Of a stretch of DNA of 59,051 nucleotides, positions 41,260 to 48,836 are shown one piece after another. The notes under the pieces were generated by a model. It ran no database searches, was not told the origin of the DNA, and saw nothing but the letters and a program-made list of their open reading frames with translations. Position 1 is the first letter of the stretch. Each line of letters begins with the position of its first letter. Origin of the DNA: CAYNEI01 sp964396185 (GTDB taxonomy: Archaea; Thermoplasmatota; SW-10-69-26); contig CAYNEI010000014.1 in NCBI GenBank assembly GCA_964396185.1, positions 1 through 59,051 on the forward strand. Direction: 5' to 3'. The position numbers and the translations under genes were made by a program.

Positions 41260-44200
41260 CCAGGGGCACCTTGGCCCTGGAGGCCGTCCACGTCCGCCGG
41301 GCGCCAGGCTTCGAGGACCGGAGCCTGCAGGTCGAGGACCTCAGCGCTGGCGTGAACCTCATCCACGGACCCAACGCCTCCGGCAAGACCACCATCGCCC
41401 GCTCGATCCAGTCCCTGCTCTGGCCATCTGAAGCCAGCCCGCACGCCACCATCCTGGGCCGTTTCAGGCTCGAAGACCAGGACTGGCGGGTCGAGGTGAC
41501 CAGCCAGCAGGCCAGCTACCAGCGCGACGGCCACGAGGCCGGCGTTCCCGGCCTTCCGCCGGCCGACCAACGCGATCGCTACGACCTTGCACTCCACGAT
41601 CTGCTCCAGAAGGACACCAAGAACACCTCCTTCGCTCAAGCCATCCGACGCGAGACCGAAGGCGGCTACGACCTGGTCGAAGCTGCCAAGAACCTCGCCT
41701 TCACCAACACGCCCACCAACCGCCAGAAAGGCGAGGTGAAAGGAGCACGCAAGGCCACTGCAGCCTGGCGCGATGCCCGCCAGTACGTGGACGAGATCCG
41801 CGCCGCGGAGAAGCGCCTCCCAGGGCTTGAACGAGAGCTCGGGAAGATCCGCCAAGCCCGGGCCCGCATCGAGCTCTTGGACCGGGCCATCGAGAACGCC
41901 CGGGCGCGCGACCAGCTCGCCCAGGGCCAGGCGACGCTCGAAACCTTCCCCGCCATCCTCGAGGAGCTCGATGGTGGGGAGGCTGAGAGGGTCGAGGAGC
42001 TCAACGAACGGATCGCCGGCTGGGAGGAGCAGCGGGCGGAGGCAGCGCAAGCCAAGGCCGACGCGTCGGCCACGATCGAGGGGACAGGTCTCTCGGCCGA
42101 CGGGGTTCCCGACGGGCTCATCTCCCGGTTGAAGAAGCGCCGCGACGATCTCTCAGGGCTCGAATCCAAGGTCCAAGATCAGGAGGTCGCGCTCGCCGAG
42201 GCGGAGAAGCGACGCGGGGATGCGGACGGCGAGCTGCCCGGCGAGGTCGAGACCGATAGGCTCGCCTCGATCGATCCGGTCGCCTGGGGCGAGGCCTCCA
42301 AGCTGGCCCGAGAGGCCGAGCGTGTCCAGGCCGACCGGGAAGCCTACGAGGCCACCCAGCGCTGGCTCAAGGAGACCGAGAGCCCTCCAGAGGACCTGGA
42401 CACCCTCGAACGTGCCCGCACCTCGCTTGAGAACTGGTTGCACGCCAGCCCCGAGGTCACGGTCGTCGACGCGGGCCGGCTGCGCACGTTGGCCGTGCTC
42501 TCGGCGCTGCTCGTGGCTGGCGCTGGAGCCGTGTTGGGCCTGCTTGTCCACCCTGCCTTCTATCTTACCATCCTCGCCGCAGGTGGCCTGCTCTGGTACG
42601 GCTTCCAGGGCGGCACCGGGGATGTGGGTGCAAGCACCGGGAGCGGCCGTGGGGATCAGCGCTCGGCACACCGGAAGCGCATCGAGGAGCTGAACCTCAA
42701 GCCCCCATCCAAGTGGGAGCCGGAGGCCGTGCGGGCCCGGTTGGCCGAGATCCAGGCAGCCATCGCCCAGCACAAGCTCGGGGAAGCGCGCCGCCAGCGC
42801 CTCAAGGCCCTCCAGGACGACATCTCAGAACTGGAGGCTCGGGAAGCCACCCTCGAGGAGGCGCGACGGGCCCTCCAGGACCGGTTCGGTGTAGCGCCAG
42901 ACACCTCCGAGGTCGAGCTCTTCATGCTGGCGCAGGCGGTGAGCCGGTGGCAGCGAGCCAACGGCGACGTCCTTGGTCTGGAGGAGAGTCTCAACACCCT
43001 CCGGGGACAGGTGGCCGAGCTGTGCGGCAAGCTCGAAGAGGACCTGGAGCCCTATGGCTACCCCACGGTCACCGATGCAGCTGAGGCCACCGGCCATATC
43101 CGCAACCTCGAGACCCGCGCCACCGAACACGCTGGAGCGCGTGAAGCGCTCAAGCGAGCCGAGGAGACCATCGAAGCTGCCGCTACAAGGATCGAGGATC
43201 TGGCCCAGAAGCGCGACCAGGTGTTCGCCAACGTGGGGCTCGACCCCGGCGATGCTGGTGAGCTGGAGCGTCTATGCGAACAGGCCGATGCGTACCACGA
43301 TGCCGCCGAGGACGTCGCCGGTGCCGAGCTCCTGCTCGGTGAGGCGACGAGGCGCTTGGAGGAGCTCCCGGGCTTCGAGCCCGGCCTGGCCGCCGAGACC
43401 GCTCCCGCGCTTGAACAGGCCAAGCGGGAAGCCCAGGAGATCGCCGCCCAGTACGAGGACCTGCTCCAGGAGAAAAGCGAGATCGAGACGACGATCAAGC
43501 AGGCAAAACAGGCCCACGCCGTCGAGGATGCCCTGGCGGACAAGCAACGGGCGCTGGACGCGCTGGAGGCCCAGCTCGAGAAGGACTACGCGGCCATGGT
43601 GGGGGACGCGCTCGCCAACCGCGTGGGTGAGGCCACCACCGAGGCCAGTCGCCCCAAGGTGTTCGAACACGCCTCCCACATCCTCGAGCAGATCACCAAC
43701 GAACGCTACAAGCTGGACCTCGAGCCCGATGGCACGAGCTTTCGCGCCTACGACACGATCAAGGGCGAAGGCTTCGCCTTCGATGCGCTCTCCAGCGCCA
43801 CCCGCCTCCAGGTGCTGCTCGCCGTCCGCATCGCCTTCGTCGAGCACCACGAGGAGGGCACGAAGCTCCCGCTCCTGCTCGACGAGACCCTCGCCAACAC
43901 GGACGATCGCAAAGCCCGCACCATCATCCGCTCGGCCATCCGGCTCGCCGAGGACGGACGCCAGGTCTTCTACTTCACCGCGCAAGGTGACGAGGTGGCC
44001 AAGTGGCTCGCCGAGCTCGAGGGCCACGAAGTGGATCACGCCGTCATCGACCTAGCCCAGCTCCAGGATCTCGACGACCATGTGAGGATCCCCAGCCTGG
44101 CTGAGGTGAGCGTGCACACGCCCACACCGCCGGATCCGGAAGGCCACGACCACGCATCGTACGGTGAGGCCCTGGGGGTAGAGCCGTTCAACCCCCGCCA

Positions 44201-44750
44201 GGGGCCAGGAGCCGCCCACGTGTGGTATGTGGTCGAGGATGTCGACGTGCTCCACCACCTCTTGACACTGGGCATCGAGCGCTGGGGCCAGTTGGAGACC
44301 CTGATGGAGCGCGGCGGCGGCGAGCTGGTCAGCCATGACGCGAACACGCTAGAGCAACTTCACTGCCAGGGCCTGGCCCTCTCGGCTTTCGTGCGCGCCT
44401 GGCGCCAGGGTCGCGGTGACCTGGTGGACCGCCAGGCGCTGGAGACCTCCGGCGCGGTCAGCGACACCTTCATCGACGAGCTCACCCAGCTCGCCGAGGG
44501 GTGCAACGGGGATGCCGGCGAGATCATCCAAGCCTTGCGAGCCGGGAAGGTCGACCGTTTCCGGACCGGCAAGATGGACGAGCTCGAGGCGTTCTTCGAG
44601 GAGACCGGCTACATCGACCCAGCCGAGCCCCTGCCGCCGGAGCAGATCCGGTTGCGCATGATGCAGCGGCTGGTCAGCTCCGAAGGTGGGCGTGAGGACA
44701 TGGCTGCTGCGGTGGACGGGCTGTTGGCCCGTTTGTCGTCGCGGGCATGA
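41256..44750 (+). CDS. Rad50/YhaN-like ATPase with membrane helices and a C-terminal extension
   Basis: The 1164-residue ATPase has Walker A GPNASGKTT (38-46). A long coiled coil (about 150-400 and 470-830) is interrupted by two hydrophobic segments at about 409-452 (TLAVLSALLVAGAG and FYLTILAAGGLLWYGF). An SATRLQ signature follows near 846, then a Walker B region LPLLLDETLANTD near 871-883. Mid-coil helices and a YhaN-like partner order distinguish it from canonical Rad50, which has a zinc hook; none is seen. After the ATPase head there are about 220 extra residues (945-1164) with helical segments such as ERWGQLETLMERGG, a domain I do not recognise. It overlaps the phosphoesterase gene. Confidence 0.83.
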   Translation: MTRGTLALEAVHVRRAPGFEDRSLQVEDLSAGVNLIHGPNASGKTTIARSIQSLLWPSEASPHATILGRFRLEDQDWRVEVTSQQASYQRDGHEAGVPGLPPADQRDRYDLALHDLLQKDTKNTSFAQAIRRETEGGYDLVEAAKNLAFTNTPTNRQKGEVKGARKATAAWRDARQYVDEIRAAEKRLPGLERELGKIRQARARIELLDRAIENARARDQLAQGQATLETFPAILEELDGGEAERVEELNERIAGWEEQRAEAAQAKADASATIEGTGLSADGVPDGLISRLKKRRDDLSGLESKVQDQEVALAEAEKRRGDADGELPGEVETDRLASIDPVAWGEASKLAREAERVQADREAYEATQRWLKETESPPEDLDTLERARTSLENWLHASPEVTVVDAGRLRTLAVLSALLVAGAGAVLGLLVHPAFYLTILAAGGLLWYGFQGGTGDVGASTGSGRGDQRSAHRKRIEELNLKPPSKWEPEAVRARLAEIQAAIAQHKLGEARRQRLKALQDDISELEAREATLEEARRALQDRFGVAPDTSEVELFMLAQAVSRWQRANGDVLGLEESLNTLRGQVAELCGKLEEDLEPYGYPTVTDAAEATGHIRNLETRATEHAGAREALKRAEETIEAAATRIEDLAQKRDQVFANVGLDPGDAGELERLCEQADAYHDAAEDVAGAELLLGEATRRLEELPGFEPGLAAETAPALEQAKREAQEIAAQYEDLLQEKSEIETTIKQAKQAHAVEDALADKQRALDALEAQLEKDYAAMVGDALANRVGEATTEASRPKVFEHASHILEQITNERYKLDLEPDGTSFRAYDTIKGEGFAFDALSSATRLQVLLAVRIAFVEHHEEGTKLPLLLDETLANTDDRKARTIIRSAIRLAEDGRQVFYFTAQGDEVAKWLAELEGHEVDHAVIDLAQLQDLDDHVRIPSLAEVSVHTPTPPDPEGHDHASYGEALGVEPFNPRQGPGAAHVWYVVEDVDVLHHLLTLGIERWGQLETLMERGGGELVSHDANTLEQLHCQGLALSAFVRAWRQGRGDLVDRQALETSGAVSDTFIDELTQLAEGCNGDAGEIIQALRAGKVDRFRTGKMDELEAFFEETGYIDPAEPLPPEQIRLRMMQRLVSSEGGREDMAAAVDGLLARLSSRA

Positions 44751-44802
44751 GGCTCGCCCATAGGTCCACAGGACAGGACCCGCGACAACGGGCGCCCCGG
44801 GC

Positions 44803-44910
44803 CTAGCTGCGCGCAACAGTCAACCACAGCAGGAGCCAGATCACCAGCAGCGCGCCCAGCATGGCGACGAGGTGGGCGGGGTGGTTCTGGATGAGGGGAG
44901 CATGGCTCAT
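44803..44910 (-). CDS. 35-residue single-pass membrane peptide
   Basis: The short gene encodes a polar His/Asn N-terminus followed by one hydrophobic helix (MLGALLVIWLLLWLTV) and a basic end. A perfect AGGAGGT Shine-Dalgarno lies about 5-6 bases upstream of the ATG at 44910. That is stronger than any other in the window and the main reason I call it. The role is unknown; small membrane peptides often modulate larger complexes. It is convergent with the Rad50/YhaN-like gene. Confidence 0.6.
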   Translation of the reverse strand: MSHAPLIQNHPAHLVAMLGALLVIWLLLWLTVARS

Positions 44911-45075
44911 TCTCTGACCTCCTGGGGTCGTTCTCGGGTGCGCAGCTCGACGTTGCTAGCTCCGGAGCTGTCGTCTAAAAATCTGTTCCCCCGGCGGAGG
45001 GACGATCATGGTGTGGACTGGGATCGACGAGACTGGAACCGAGAACGAACAAGGAGGAACGATGCCCGTCCAGTG

Positions 45076-45094
45076 CCTCCATGCCAGGGAGGCG
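45076..45094. repeat. copy of the tRNA-Ala anticodon arm
   Basis: Nineteen bases match the anticodon arm of the neighbouring tRNA-Ala (45135-45153) with one difference. The rest of a tRNA is not present around it. It lies 11 bases beyond the tRNA 3' end. Confidence 0.6.
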
Positions 45095-45104
45095 GTTGGA
45101 GAAG

Positions 45105-45178
45105 TGGACGCGCCGAGATTTGAACTCGGGGCCTCCTCCATGCCAAGGAGGCGATCTTCCGGTCTGATCTACGCGCCC
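45105..45178 (-). tRNA. tRNA-Ala(GGC)
   Basis: The 74-base cloverleaf has acceptor GGGCGCG pairing with CGCGTCC (one G-U), D stem GATC/GATC, anticodon stem CCTCC/GGAGG with loop TTGGCAT giving anticodon GGC, and T arm CCGAG-TTCAAAT-CTCGG. The discriminator base is A and CCA is not encoded. No intron is present. No clear TATA-like box was seen within 40 bases upstream. Confidence 0.92.
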
Positions 45179-45349
45179 ATGATGCGCCCTGAAGGGGCTG
45201 CGCCGCGACAAGCGACAACCCCTTGAAGTAGCTTTCGAGCAGTGCTCTCCCCGCTTGTGAGGCGCTCGCAGAGGCACCCAAGCGTCCCAGCACGCAGAGA
45301 TGCGAACCCCCCACCGCGCCGCCGCAGGCGGCGCATGGTCCATGCGGAG

Positions 45350-45402
45350 CGCGCGGCCTCCGTTTCTTCCCGGTGAAGCGCTTTCGCTGGGGAGGCCGCG
45401 CG
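45350..45402. ncRNA. candidate structured RNA hairpin
   Basis: CGCGCGGCCTCC at 45350-45361 pairs perfectly with GGAGGCCGCGCG at 45391-45402. The loop contains a smaller hairpin (AGCG-CTTT-CGCT, 45377-45388). A further GCCGCC/GGCGGC hairpin lies just to the left (about 45319-45332). Strand is uncertain. This could be part of a larger RNA, but it is not recognisable as RNase P or SRP RNA. Confidence 0.35.
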
Positions 45403-45577
45403 GGGAAGATGGGCCTGCAAAGAAAGGACTCCTTGGGCTAGCTTTCGAGCAGGGGTCTCGCCCATCTCTAACGAGGCCGCAGGGTTCCCCATGGACCCGG
45501 GCGTTGATCCCCCGCAGACCCCCGATCACGCCTAGAGACCCTGTCGAGCACCCGGAAGGCGGACCGGCTGAGGAAGA

Positions 45578-45587
45578 GTTAAATACC
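45578..45587 (+). promoter_or_regulatory. TATA-like box, RAM-domain protein
   Basis: GTTAAATACC is about 25 bases upstream of the ATG at 45608. Confidence 0.5.
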
Positions 45588-45607
45588 ACCTCCTTGTAGG
45601 GTGCACC

Positions 45608-45874
45608 ATGGAGACCGTTGTCTTGGTGAACGCGGCGCCTGGGTACGAGACCAAGGTGGTCGATGCCCTCCGGAAGGAGGAAGGCGTTGCGGGTATCACG
45701 CGTGTCAACCAGGAGAACTTCAACATGGCGGTCCTCCTCCACATGGAGGGTCCCACCGAGCTCCAGAAGTTCCTGACGAACACGCTCATGTTCATCTCCG
45801 GGGTCCAGGGCGCAGAACTCATGCGCGAGCCTGGCTCCGAGCTGATGACGCGGCTCAACGCGAGCCAGCCCTGA
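45608..45874 (+). CDS. stand-alone RAM (Lrp/AsnC effector) domain protein
   Basis: The 88-residue protein matches the C-terminal ligand-binding domain of Lrp/AsnC regulators without any HTH. It has VVLVNAAPGYETKVVDALRKEEGV, a strand with NFNMAVLLHMEGP, and TELQKFLTNTLMFISGVQGAEL. Stand-alone RAM proteins bind amino acids and may form mixed oligomers with full-length Lrp. No Lrp partner is nearby. The TATA-like box upstream suggests it is monocistronic. Confidence 0.82.
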   Translation: METVVLVNAAPGYETKVVDALRKEEGVAGITRVNQENFNMAVLLHMEGPTELQKFLTNTLMFISGVQGAELMREPGSELMTRLNASQP

Positions 45875-45994
45875 TCCTGCTCCAAGAGCGCTCTGTCCTC
45901 GTTCCTCGACACCGCGTCGAGGATGCTCTCGTGGTTGGATGAGCGTGGGCGCTGTGCCACCCAACCACTGCTAGGTGCATGCCGAGCCGATGGC

Positions 45995-46453
45995 TCAGGA
46001 CCACGCGCGCCTTGAGCGCGGCGAACCCCCAGCGTCCTCCTGCATCCCTGCCCTGCACTCTGCCCCGGCCTCCGCCTCGCTCAACTTATCCACGAGCACC
46101 TCACGGTCCACGCTGGGATCCATGTTGAGCCCGAGCTCGGAGGCGCGATCGAGAAGTTCCTCTCGCGACCGGTTCCGGTAGTCCGACCGGGGCGGCGCGA
46201 TGGATCCCTCCGCCTCCTCGGAGAGCACCTCTTGTCGGTCCTCGGCCTTGGGTGGGTTCTCCTCGGGGGTGCGCTCGACCGCCGGTTCGCCATCGGATCG
46301 CTCGGGGTCTCCGCTCGCGGGCTCGGCGACGTGTTGGCCTGATGGGCCACGAAGCGAGGTCTCGGGCTCCTCCCGGTGCTCGTCCGTCCCCTCGTCCGGC
46401 TCCTCGTCCTGGTCCTTGATTCGGTCGGCTCGGCGCGCTTCGGTGTCCGCCAT
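45995..46453 (-). CDS. acidic protein with a SAP-like C-terminal motif
   Basis: The 152-residue protein is dominated by a disordered Glu/Asp/Pro-rich region (residues about 1-90). A short folded motif follows, SREELLDRASELGLNMDPSVDREVLVDKLSEAE (given here in two parts around residues 97-128), matching the helix-loop-helix of SAP/Rho-N-type nucleic-acid-binding motifs. It might tether nucleic acid or an RNA helicase. The function is inferred from that motif only. Low-complexity composition lowers the certainty that the N-terminal half is translated as drawn. The start at 46453 is the first clear Met. Confidence 0.6.
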   Translation of the reverse strand: MADTEARRADRIKDQDEEPDEGTDEHREEPETSLRGPSGQHVAEPASGDPERSDGEPAVERTPEENPPKAEDRQEVLSEEAEGSIAPPRSDYRNRSREELLDRASELGLNMDPSVDREVLVDKLSEAEAGAECRAGMQEDAGGSPRSRRAWS

Positions 46454-46539
46454 GGTTCTCACGTAGAGGGCTTCGCTTGGCCGGGCTTATGGAGGTTGGC
46501 TCCGAGGGGTGCCCTGGGTCTTGTGCAGAGGCAGAGAAG

Positions 46540-46614
46540 TGGGCCCGACCTGATTTGAACAGGTGATCTTCTCCATGTCAAGGAGACGTCATAGCCAGTC
46601 TAGACCACGGGCCC
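46540..46614 (-). tRNA. tRNA-Val(GAC)
   Basis: The 75-base cloverleaf has acceptor GGGCCCG pairing with CGGGCCC, a D arm with the GTC/GAC stem ends, anticodon stem TCTCC/GGAGA with loop TTGACAT giving anticodon GAC, and T arm ACCTG-TTCAAAT-CAGGT. The discriminator base is A and CCA is not encoded. No intron is present. Confidence 0.93.
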
Positions 46615-46640
46615 GGTATCGCCCGGAAGATGGACGCCCG

Positions 46641-46648
46641 ATATAAGC
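46641..46648 (-). promoter_or_regulatory. TATA-like box, tRNA-Val
   Basis: GCTTATAT in gene orientation is about 27 bases upstream of the tRNA 5' end. Confidence 0.55.
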
Positions 46649-46693
46649 GTTTCTTGCGACGGTAGCGTACCCTGCTCATGCTGTGGTCCTCGC

Positions 46694-48283
46694 TCAGGGC
46701 TCGGCCCGCTCGGGTTCCTGGCTGGCGCCCGTGGCCTTGACCAGCGTACCCAGCGCCTCGTCGTATGCCTCCCCCTCGGCCTCCATGACCTCCTTGGCGT
46801 ACGGTTCGAGGTGGTCGGCCACGTCCCGGTCCCGCGGGCTGATGGTCCATGGTGGGCGCGGCAGGTCCAGGGCCTGGACGAGGGCCATCGCCATGGCAGC
46901 CTGCTCGGGCGGGGGCGCGCTGGAGAGCAGGCGCTGGGCCTCGCCTCTTCCCTTGGCCATGAGTGCTCGACGAACCCGATCGGCCAGCGCGGCTGGGCCG
47001 GGGATGCTCGCATACGCGGGGAGGCGCTCTGCGACCTCCTGCTCGCGCCGGAGCTGAGCGGCATCGCTGAGCATGCGCTCGATCTCGTCCGGGGCAGCAT
47101 CAGGATCGTAGAGGGCCTCGCCCTCCCCCCCGAGCGCTGCTCTCAGGGCTTGGCGGCCGTGGTCCCGCCAGCCGGCGTGCAGCAGCTCGATGGCCGTGCC
47201 CCGGGTGAGCACCACGGGCTCCTCCAGACGCCCGAGGATCTCCTCGGCCAGGGCGCGCTGGAGCGGCGAGGGTTGCAGGGTCTCCACAAGGTGCTCGTAG
47301 GGGGGCTCGTGGGCCACGCCCTGGTGGACCACGATCGGCCGGGAGAGGGCGCGCAGCTCGAAGGTTCGCGCTCGCCGGGCCTCCTCGATGAGGTCGTGAT
47401 CGCTCATCTCGCCTCTGGCGTAGGGTTCGAGCACGAGGTTGGGGAGCTCGAAGCCCGGGCTGGGACCCGGCTCGCCCGTTGGGGTCTCGAGGGCTGGCAG
47501 ATGGACTTGGATCTCGAAGAGGTCGAGCAGGTCCGGGGCCACCAGGTGGCGCTGTAAGCGCGCGAGCAAGTTGCCTTGAGCGCAGGCCTCGCAGATGCGG
47601 ATCGAGGTGCCATCCCCGCGCCAGGTGACCTGGATGCTCGTCTCATCACCGGCCTCGTGGTCCAGGTGCGGACAATGGGCCTGGCGGGCCGGGCTAGATC
47701 GCGCGGCTCGGCGAGCCGGCCTGGCATCGCCGCTGGGTGCGGGGGCCTCGACGAGGTTCAGGGCGTCCACGGTGCGCTCGAAGCTCTCGGCCGGCGGGGA
47801 ACCGTCGTGAGCGCAGATGAGCCCGTCGTCCGTCACGTAGACGGCGTCGTCGTCGCGCACGTACGGGATGGCCATGAGCAAGCGAAGCTGGGGGTCGTGG
47901 TGGTGCTGCATGCCCACATGCGCCAGCGAGGAGGTCTTTCCCCAGGGTGCGATGGGCACGGTCCCGTGCAGGGTGCGCACGTTCTGCACGTAGCCGAGGC
48001 GGTCAGCGCCTTCCTCGGCGATGCGAAGCACGCCGGCATACGCCCGAGCCATCTTGTTGCCCCACTGGCTCCAGCGCTTGAGCTTGGAGAGATCACCACG
48101 GTGGCCGTGGCGTCGCTGGACGCCCTTGCGGGCCCGCTTGAACGGGCAGCGCCAGGGGCAGTCCCCATGGCACGTGGGAACGGCATGCTCGGGGTGCTCG
48201 GCGAGGTGCCTGGCGTTCTTGACGAGGCGTTCGGTGACCCGCTTGCCACCGGAGCGCACCGAGCCACGACGTTTCCGCGCCAT
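46694..48283 (-). CDS. 529-residue Cys-containing protein of unknown function
   Basis: The protein starts with a basic segment (MARKRRGSVRSGGKRVTERL). A Cys cluster THCHGDCPWRCPF-like follows (residues about 36-50: CHGDCPWRC), then a domain with LHGTVPIAPWGKTSSLAHVG and YVRDDDAVYVTDDG. A second Cys pair lies in RICEACAQGNLLARL (about 225-240, after CPHLDH). The C-terminal half is helical and acidic. Two zinc-binding clusters plus a basic N-terminus suggest nucleic-acid binding. It lies 61 bases after L37e on the same strand and may be cotranscribed. I do not recognise the family. The start at 48283 is the first Met giving the basic N-terminus. Confidence 0.72.
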   Translation of the reverse strand: MARKRRGSVRSGGKRVTERLVKNARHLAEHPEHAVPTCHGDCPWRCPFKRARKGVQRRHGHRGDLSKLKRWSQWGNKMARAYAGVLRIAEEGADRLGYVQNVRTLHGTVPIAPWGKTSSLAHVGMQHHHDPQLRLLMAIPYVRDDDAVYVTDDGLICAHDGSPPAESFERTVDALNLVEAPAPSGDARPARRAARSSPARQAHCPHLDHEAGDETSIQVTWRGDGTSIRICEACAQGNLLARLQRHLVAPDLLDLFEIQVHLPALETPTGEPGPSPGFELPNLVLEPYARGEMSDHDLIEEARRARTFELRALSRPIVVHQGVAHEPPYEHLVETLQPSPLQRALAEEILGRLEEPVVLTRGTAIELLHAGWRDHGRQALRAALGGEGEALYDPDAAPDEIERMLSDAAQLRREQEVAERLPAYASIPGPAALADRVRRALMAKGRGEAQRLLSSAPPPEQAAMAMALVQALDLPRPPWTISPRDRDVADHLEPYAKEVMEAEGEAYDEALGTLVKATGASQEPERAEP

Positions 48284-48306
48284 CGCTGGGGCCAACGCGT
48301 CCGCTC

Positions 48307-48318
48307 TCAAAAAGTGGA
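48307..48318 (-). terminator. possible oligo-T terminator after L37e
   Basis: In gene orientation the sequence CCACTTTTTGAG lies about 30 bases after the L37e stop codon. Archaeal RNA polymerase can terminate at such oligo-T runs. If functional, it separates L37e from the uncharacterised gene that follows. Confidence 0.3.
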
Positions 48319-48344
48319 GGGTTCAGGTCTGGTGGTGGTTGACC

Positions 48345-48509
48345 CTAGCTGCGCTTGGCCCAGCTGTAGGAGCGTTGCTTGGCTGAGGCGCCGAAGCCAC
48401 AGGATGCGCACTTCTTCTTGCGCACGTGGAAGGCACGGTTGCCACACCGGCGGCACCGGATGTGCGTCTTCTTCTGCCGCTTCCCGAAGCTCGGAGTTCC
48501 CTTGGACAT
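48345..48509 (-). CDS. rpl37e: 50S ribosomal protein L37e
   Basis: The 54-residue ribosomal protein L37e begins MSKGTPSFGKRQKKTHIRCRRCG and has a zinc ribbon formed by CRRCG and CASCGFG. It ends with a short basic tail (QRSYSWAKRS). It is found in archaea and eukaryotes only. It lies nine bases after the LSm gene, the typical archaeal LSm-L37e pair. Confidence 0.95.
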   Translation of the reverse strand: MSKGTPSFGKRQKKTHIRCRRCGNRAFHVRKKKCASCGFGASAKQRSYSWAKRS

Positions 48510-48518
48510 GTGCTCACC

Positions 48519-48758
48519 TTAGGGGGAGACGTACACGATGCTGTCGCCACGGATGACGACGAGCGATTGCTTGTTGATCTCCTCGTCCTCGCGACCCGCG
48601 TTGAGGACCTCCTCGGCGTTCTTGAGCACGAGGTTGAGGTGCGGGTGGTCGTAGCCGTGAAGCGTGCCGCGGTACTCGCGGTTGCCGCGTAGGTGGACGA
48701 TCACGCGCTCGTCCAGGGAGGCGTGGAGGACGTCCAGCGGTCGCTTCTTGTCGGACAT
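48519..48758 (-). CDS. Sm-like archaeal protein (LSm)
   Basis: The 79-residue Sm-fold protein has the Sm1 pattern (DVLHASLDERVIVHLRGNREYRGTLHGYDHPHLNLVL) and Sm2 (LVVIRGDSIVYVSP). Archaeal LSm rings bind U-rich RNA and are often encoded next to L37e, as here. The ATG at 48758 gives a canonical N-terminus; upstream in-frame sequence is not conserved-looking. A TATA-like CATATG element lies about 25-30 bases upstream (48784-48796). Confidence 0.94.
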   Translation of the reverse strand: MSDKKRPLDVLHASLDERVIVHLRGNREYRGTLHGYDHPHLNLVLKNAEEVLNAGREDEEINKQSLVVIRGDSIVYVSP

Positions 48759-48783
48759 GGAGGACGTTGCCGAGAAGGGCATC

Positions 48784-48796
48784 CTACATATGAAGG
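48784..48796 (-). promoter_or_regulatory. TATA-like box, LSm-L37e
   Basis: CCTTCATATGTAG in gene orientation lies about 28 bases upstream of the ATG at 48758. Confidence 0.45.
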
Positions 48797-48836
48797 TTGT
48801 GCACGTCCACGGCGAGTTCGCCTCTAGCAGCTCGCC

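Larger units (their letters stand above)
45179..45607. other. 429-base non-coding stretch with structure and repeats
   Basis: I see no convincing gene. The stretch contains a 14-base repeat (CTGCTCGAAAGCTA in minus orientation) at 45229-45242 and 45439-45452, each followed in minus orientation by a related CAAGGRGT sequence. It also contains a 12-base perfect stem at 45350-45361/45391-45402, and the promoter of the next gene at its right end. It could encode a structured RNA upstream of tRNA-Ala. Confidence 0.45.

Noticed and set aside
45008..45226. A 72-codon plus-strand frame, with an internal ATG at 45062 preceded by AAGGAGG
   Set aside because: It runs antisense through tRNA-Ala and the anticodon-arm copy and looks like translated tRNA. 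The Shine-Dalgarno-like match is probably chance.
45350..45402. RNase P RNA or SRP RNA
   Set aside because: The GC-rich stems fit a structured RNA, but the conserved RNase P core sequences and the SRP GNAR/asymmetric-loop motif are not visible.
45229..45452. CRISPR array
   Set aside because: Only two copies of a 14-base repeat, 210 bases apart, with no regular spacers and no cas genes in the window.
46540..48283. Reading the 529-residue protein as tRNA pseudouridine synthase Pus10
   Set aside because: The Cys pairs and basic N-terminus are suggestive, but I see no catalytic Asp motif of pseudouridine synthases and no THUMP domain pattern.
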